Assembly (NCBI RefSeq): GCF_000720115.1
Contig: NZ_JOIR01000012.1
Coordinates: forward strand, 62,001 to 126,000
Source of the DNA: Streptomyces sp. NRRL F-2580
GTDB taxonomy: Bacteria > Actinomycetota > Actinomycetes > Streptomycetales > Streptomycetaceae
Direction: 5' to 3'
DNA: 64,000 bases
Positions within the stretch are counted from its first letter, which is position 1. Each line of letters begins with the position of its first letter. The position numbers and the translations under genes are program-made. Shown piece after piece: positions 60,733 to 64,000 of the stretch. Under the pieces are notes generated by a model. That model saw only the letters and a program-made list of their open reading frames with translations. It was not told the DNA's origin and ran no database searches.

Positions 60733-61913
60733 TGGCAGGCAAGGCAGCAGGGGCACGCCGCGTCGCGGTCACCGGACTCGGTGTCGTGAGCGCCTGCGGC
60801 ACGGGGGCGGAGGCCTTCTGGGAAGGCCTCTTCCAGACGCCGCCCGACGGCCACCGGGAACTGACGGACTGGGATCCGTCGCCCTGGATGGACGTCCGCG
60901 AAGCCCGGCACACCGACCGGTTCACCCAGTTCGCCGTCGCCGCCGCCGAGATGGCCCACCGCGACTCGGGCCTCACGGAGGTGGACGCCGAACGCAGCGG
61001 CGTCGTCATCGCCACCGCGCTGGCCGGCGTCAGCACCTTCGAACGGCAGACCGTCATCCACCACGAGCGCGGCGGCCGCCGGGTCTCCCCGTTCCTCGTG
61101 CCGATGATGATGGCCAACGCCGCCGCCGCGACGGTGGCCATGCGCCAGGGCTGGCGCGGCCCGTGCGAGAGCCTGGAGACCGCCTGCGCCGCGGCCACCC
61201 ACGCCATCGGGCACGCCGCACGGATGATCGCCGACGGCACCTGTGACCGGGTGCTCGCCGGCGGCACCGAGGCCGCGATCACGCCGACCATCGTCGCCGG
61301 ATTCACCAACATGCGGGCCCTGTCCGCATCCGGCCGCACCCGGCCCTTCGACGCGGAACGCGACGGCTTCGCCATCGCCGAGGGCGCCGCGGTGCTCGTC
61401 CTGGAGGACTGGGACACGGCGGTGGCGCGCGGCGCCACCATCCACGGCGAGGTGCTCGGCTCCGGCAGCACGGCCGACGCGCACGACATCACCATGCCCG
61501 CCCCCGGCGGCGGCGACGCCGCCCGGTGCATCCGGCTCGCCTTGGAAGACGCCGGGGTGCGCCCGGAGGACGTACGTCAGATCAACGCGCACGGCACCGG
61601 CACCCTGCGCAACGACGAGGCGGAGACCAACGCCGTCCTGTCGGTCTTCGACGAGTGCCCGCCGGTGACCTCCACCAAGGGGGCGACCGGACACGCGTTC
61701 GGCGCCGGCGGTGCGCTGGAGGCCGTCGCGGTGCTGCTGTCGATGCGCCACGAGCTGATACCGCCGACCGTCGGCCTCACCACGGTCGACCCGGCGCTCG
61801 CCGTGGACGTGGTGACCGGCGAGGGCCGCAAGTGGCAGCCCGGCCCCTCCCTCACCCAGTCGTTCGGCTTCGGCGGCCACAACGGCGTCCTCGTCCTCGG
61901 CCCTGCCGGATAG
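60732..61913 (+). CDS. FabF-type beta-ketoacyl-ACP synthase
   Basis: 393 aa. RRVAVTGLGVVSACGTGAEAFWEGL at the start, active Cys in ETACAAATHAIGHAA near 154, His in INAHGTGTLRNDEAETNA near 287 and TKGATGHAFGAGGALEA near 318, and SFGFGGHNGVL near 378. The Cys-His-His triad is complete, so this is a working elongating enzyme rather than a chain-length factor. Single KS with one ACP and no dedicated ketoreductase or dehydratase nearby: it may make only one condensation, or borrow host FAS enzymes. Confidence 0.9.
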   Translation: MAGKAAGARRVAVTGLGVVSACGTGAEAFWEGLFQTPPDGHRELTDWDPSPWMDVREARHTDRFTQFAVAAAEMAHRDSGLTEVDAERSGVVIATALAGVSTFERQTVIHHERGGRRVSPFLVPMMMANAAAATVAMRQGWRGPCESLETACAAATHAIGHAARMIADGTCDRVLAGGTEAAITPTIVAGFTNMRALSASGRTRPFDAERDGFAIAEGAAVLVLEDWDTAVARGATIHGEVLGSGSTADAHDITMPAPGGGDAARCIRLALEDAGVRPEDVRQINAHGTGTLRNDEAETNAVLSVFDECPPVTSTKGATGHAFGAGGALEAVAVLLSMRHELIPPTVGLTTVDPALAVDVVTGEGRKWQPGPSLTQSFGFGGHNGVLVLGPAG

Positions 61914-61929
61914 CGTTCGGAGCGAAGCG

Positions 61930-63093
61930 ATGGAAGCAGAGCGACACAGCGATCCGAGCGACGTGTTCGCGTGGATCGACGACAGCACGCGGCGCAGGGA
62001 CCGGGCGGGCCTCACCCGCCGGGTCCAGGTCCGCGGAGCCCGGCCGAACGTGATCGACTTCGGCGGCAACGACTACCTCGGCCTCACCCGCCACCCCGAC
62101 GTGGTCCAGGCGGTGGCCGACGCCTCCCTGACCTGGGGCGCCGGCTCGACCGGCTCCCGGCTGGCCACCGGAACGACGGAAGTCCACGTCGAACTGGAGC
62201 GGGAGCTCGCCGAGTTCAGCGGGGCGGAGGCCGCGCTGGTCTTCTCCTCCGGCTACCTGGCCAACCTCGGCGCGGTCACCGTACTGGCCCGCCCCGGCAC
62301 CCTGATCGCCTCCGACGCCTTCAACCACGCCTCCCTGATCGACGGCTACCGGCTGTCGGGCGCGGACGTGGTCGACACCGCGCACGCCGATCCGCAGGCG
62401 CTGGAGCGGGTGCTCGCCGAACGGGAGCAGCAGCGCGCGGTGGCGGTCACCGAGTCGGTGTTCTCGGTCGACGGCGACCTCGTCGACCTCCGGGCCGTCC
62501 TCGACGTCTGCCGCCGGCAGGGCGCGGGCCTCCTCGTCGACGACGCGCACGGATTCGGCGTCATCGGCGAGCGCGGAGAGGGCGCGGTGGCCGCCGCGGG
62601 GCTGGCCGGCAGCCCCGACGTGGTCACCACCATCACCCTGTCCAAGTCCCTCGGCGCGCAGGGCGGCGCCGTGATCGGCCCCCGCAGGGTGATCGACCAC
62701 GTCATGAACATGGCCCGCAGTTTCCTGTTCGACACCGGGCTCGCCCCGGCCTCCGCCGCCGGCGCCCTGGCGGCGCTCCGGGTGCTGCGCGCCGAGCCGG
62801 ACCGGCCGGCCCGGACCCGGGCCGTGGCGGTCACCCTCGCCGAGCGCCTCGCGGCCACCGGACTGCCGGTGACCGAGGCGCAGGCGGCCGTGGTCTCGGT
62901 CCGCGGGCCCTCCGCCGCCCAGACCGCGAAGTGGGCGGAGGACTGCCTGGCCGACGGCGTCAAGGTGGCGTGCTTCCGCCCGCCGTCGGTGCCCGACAGG
63001 TTCTCCCGGATCCGGCTCACCTCCCGCGCCGACCTGACCGAGGCCGAGATCGACCGCGCGATCGACGTCGTGGTCAAGCACAGCCCCTGGTAA
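61930..63093 (+). CDS. bioF: BioF-like 8-amino-7-oxononanoate synthase
   Basis: 387 aa PLP alpha-oxoamine synthase. NVIDFGGNDYLGLTRHPDVV near 38, GAGSTGSRLATGTTEVHVELE near 72, SSGYLANLGAV near 107, DAFNHASLIDGYRLSGA near 128, ESVFSVDGDLVDL near 176, VDDAHGFGVIGERG near 204, and TITLSKSLGAQGGA near 236 with the PLP Lys. Matches bacterial BioF better than ALA synthase. Decarboxylative condensation of L-Ala with a pimeloyl-type thioester gives KAPA. Beside an ACP, KS and acyl ligase but no bioB/bioD, it may make a KAPA analogue. Confidence 0.88.
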   Translation: MEAERHSDPSDVFAWIDDSTRRRDRAGLTRRVQVRGARPNVIDFGGNDYLGLTRHPDVVQAVADASLTWGAGSTGSRLATGTTEVHVELERELAEFSGAEAALVFSSGYLANLGAVTVLARPGTLIASDAFNHASLIDGYRLSGADVVDTAHADPQALERVLAEREQQRAVAVTESVFSVDGDLVDLRAVLDVCRRQGAGLLVDDAHGFGVIGERGEGAVAAAGLAGSPDVVTTITLSKSLGAQGGAVIGPRRVIDHVMNMARSFLFDTGLAPASAAGALAALRVLRAEPDRPARTRAVAVTLAERLAATGLPVTEAQAAVVSVRGPSAAQTAKWAEDCLADGVKVACFRPPSVPDRFSRIRLTSRADLTEAEIDRAIDVVVKHSPW

Positions 63094-63142
63094 GCCCGTT
63101 GCCCCGGGGCGAGCCGGCCCGGGCCGAGTGAGGGAGACCGTC

Positions 63143-64000
63143 ATGACGATCGCCGGTGGGTTCCTCTCGAACACCACGAAAACACCCGGCCGGGCCGCCC
63201 TCGCCATCGGCGGAGGAGCCGGGCGACAGTGGAGCTACGACGCGCTGCGGCGCGGCGCGCTCGCCGTCGCCCGGGCCCTGCGCGCCGAGTTCGGCCCGCG
63301 TCCCGGCCCCGAGGTGCGGATCGCCGTACTCCTCGGCAACCGCGAGGAGTTCCCGCGCCTCTTCCTCGGCGCGGCCGTCGCCGGCATCCCGGTCATGGTC
63401 CTCGACCCGGCGTGGAGCGACGCCGAACTGGCCGCCGTCCTGCGCGACACGCCGCCCTCCCGGCTGTTCTGCGAGAGCGCCGGCGAACCGCTCACGCGGT
63501 ACGTGCCCCCCGCCGGCCTGCTGGAGGTGCCCGGACCCCGCTTCGAGGCCTGGCTGCGCGATCACGGCGGCGGGGAGGCCCCCGACGGACCCGCGGAGTT
63601 CGCCGGGGTGCCGGACAGCGCGCCCTTCTACGTCGGCTTCACCTCGGGGAGCACCGGCCGGCCCAAGGGCGTGGTCCGCTCGCACCGGTCCTGGCTGCGC
63701 ACCTTCGACCGCTACACCGACGGGTTCGGCATCGACGCGAGCGACACGATCCTGCTGCCGGGCTCCCTCGCCCACTCGCACTTCCTCTTCGGCCTGGTGC
63801 ACGGACTGCACGTCGGGGCGACCGTCTGCCTGATGCCCGCCTTCGACGCGGGCCGCGCACTCGACGACATCGAGCGGCACTCCGCCACCCGGCTCTACCT
63901 GGTGCCCACCATGTTCCAGGCGCTTCTCGACCACGCGCGCCGGCACCCGGGCCGTCGCTTCCCCGGGGTGCGCTCCCTGCTCTCGGTGGGCGCGAAATGG
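63143..64000 (+). CDS. AMP-forming acyl-CoA/ACP ligase (3' end outside window)
   Basis: 286 codons visible from MTIAGGFLSNTTKTPGRAAL with GGGAGACCGTC upstream. ANL superfamily: PFYVGFTSGSTGRPKGVVRS near 163 (P-loop), LLPGSLAHSHFLFGLVHGLH near 205, TRLYLVPTMFQALLD near 250. The C-terminal lobe is cut off. 49 nt after bioF on the same strand. It is not of the BioW family, so if it activates pimelate or an analogue it does so as an independent solution. Likely feeds the ACP or BioF. Confidence 0.85.
   Translation, partial: MTIAGGFLSNTTKTPGRAALAIGGGAGRQWSYDALRRGALAVARALRAEFGPRPGPEVRIAVLLGNREEFPRLFLGAAVAGIPVMVLDPAWSDAELAAVLRDTPPSRLFCESAGEPLTRYVPPAGLLEVPGPRFEAWLRDHGGGEAPDGPAEFAGVPDSAPFYVGFTSGSTGRPKGVVRSHRSWLRTFDRYTDGFGIDASDTILLPGSLAHSHFLFGLVHGLHVGATVCLMPAFDAGRALDDIERHSATRLYLVPTMFQALLDHARRHPGRRFPGVRSLLSVGAKW

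Noticed and set aside
61930..63093. ALA synthase (C5N-unit pathway) for the PLP enzyme
   Set aside because: The opening and the SSGYLANL and ESVFSVDGD blocks match BioF; the amide synthetase that accompanies C5N units is not seen in the window.
1..64000. tRNA, rRNA, riboswitch, integrase or transposase
   Set aside because: None was found by eye; no tRNA-like cloverleaf, no DDE or tyrosine recombinase motif and no terminal repeats with target duplications were recognised, although a computed scan was not possible.

Overview
The window reads as a high-GC actinomycete chromosome, almost certainly Streptomyces. GC is very high in third codon positions, genes overlap as ATGA/GTGA, there are rare TTA leucine codons, and the housekeeping neighbours are typical (CtaG, pfkA, gatD-murT, def, a DUF5999 protein). 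No rRNA, tRNA, CRISPR array, integrase or transposase was seen. All functional calls come from reading the proteins by eye; no database search was run.

Layout. Positions 1-16.6 kb are core genes: ctaG (partial), pfkA, gatD-murT for lipid II amidation, peptide deformylase, a TetR/acyl-CoA dehydrogenase pair, small membrane and hypothetical proteins, an NB-ARC ATPase, a fibronectin-III lipoprotein, and a Dpp-type ABC operon whose substrate-binding gene has lost its 5' half. From 16.8 kb the character changes: a secreted beta-propeller protein, then a clear streptavidin relative (18.6 kb) with changed biotin-pocket residues.

Specialised region A (19.4-29.3 kb): MFS exporter, SDR, carrier-heterocyclisation-adenylation(Cys)-carrier-epimerase NRPS and fatty acyl-AMP ligase on the plus strand, with a convergent P450. 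The expected intermediate is an acyl-thiazoline. Region B (29.4-42.6 kb): Sfp-type PPTase, MFS, type II thioesterase, a KS-AT-KR-DH-ACP polyketide synthase and an A-T-C-A-T NRPS. Region C (42.7-58.1 kb): a tightly overlapping minus-strand run that reads as a complete amiclenomycin/stravidin pathway. It holds DAHP synthase, aminodeoxychorismate synthase, chorismate mutase, a BacA-like prephenate decarboxylase relative, a Leu-type one-carbon extension set (LeuA-, fused LeuCD- and LeuB-like), an aminotransferase, an ATP-grasp ligase, a FemX/GNAT-type protein, a methyltransferase, and an acetyltransferase plus HDAC-family deacetylase pair. Region D (58.5-64 kb): a bioA remnant, a second MFS paralogous to the one in region A, then ACP, ketosynthase, BioF and acyl ligase (cut by the window end).

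Working together. Streptavidin sequesters biotin, and amiclenomycin inhibits BioA. From memory, a 2020 report described a stravidin cluster flanked by streptavidin genes, so region C itself is probably a known system. The less expected parts are region A, whose logic (dicarboxylate-type acyl + Cys, P450, SDR) could give a thiazolidinone such as acidomycin (a BioB-directed antimetabolite), and region D, which looks like dedicated KAPA-type chemistry. The locus may therefore be an anti-biotin supercluster hitting several points of one pathway. This last step is inference. No pathway-specific regulator was seen in 19-64 kb; two TTA codons (P450 and one MFS) suggest bldA control.
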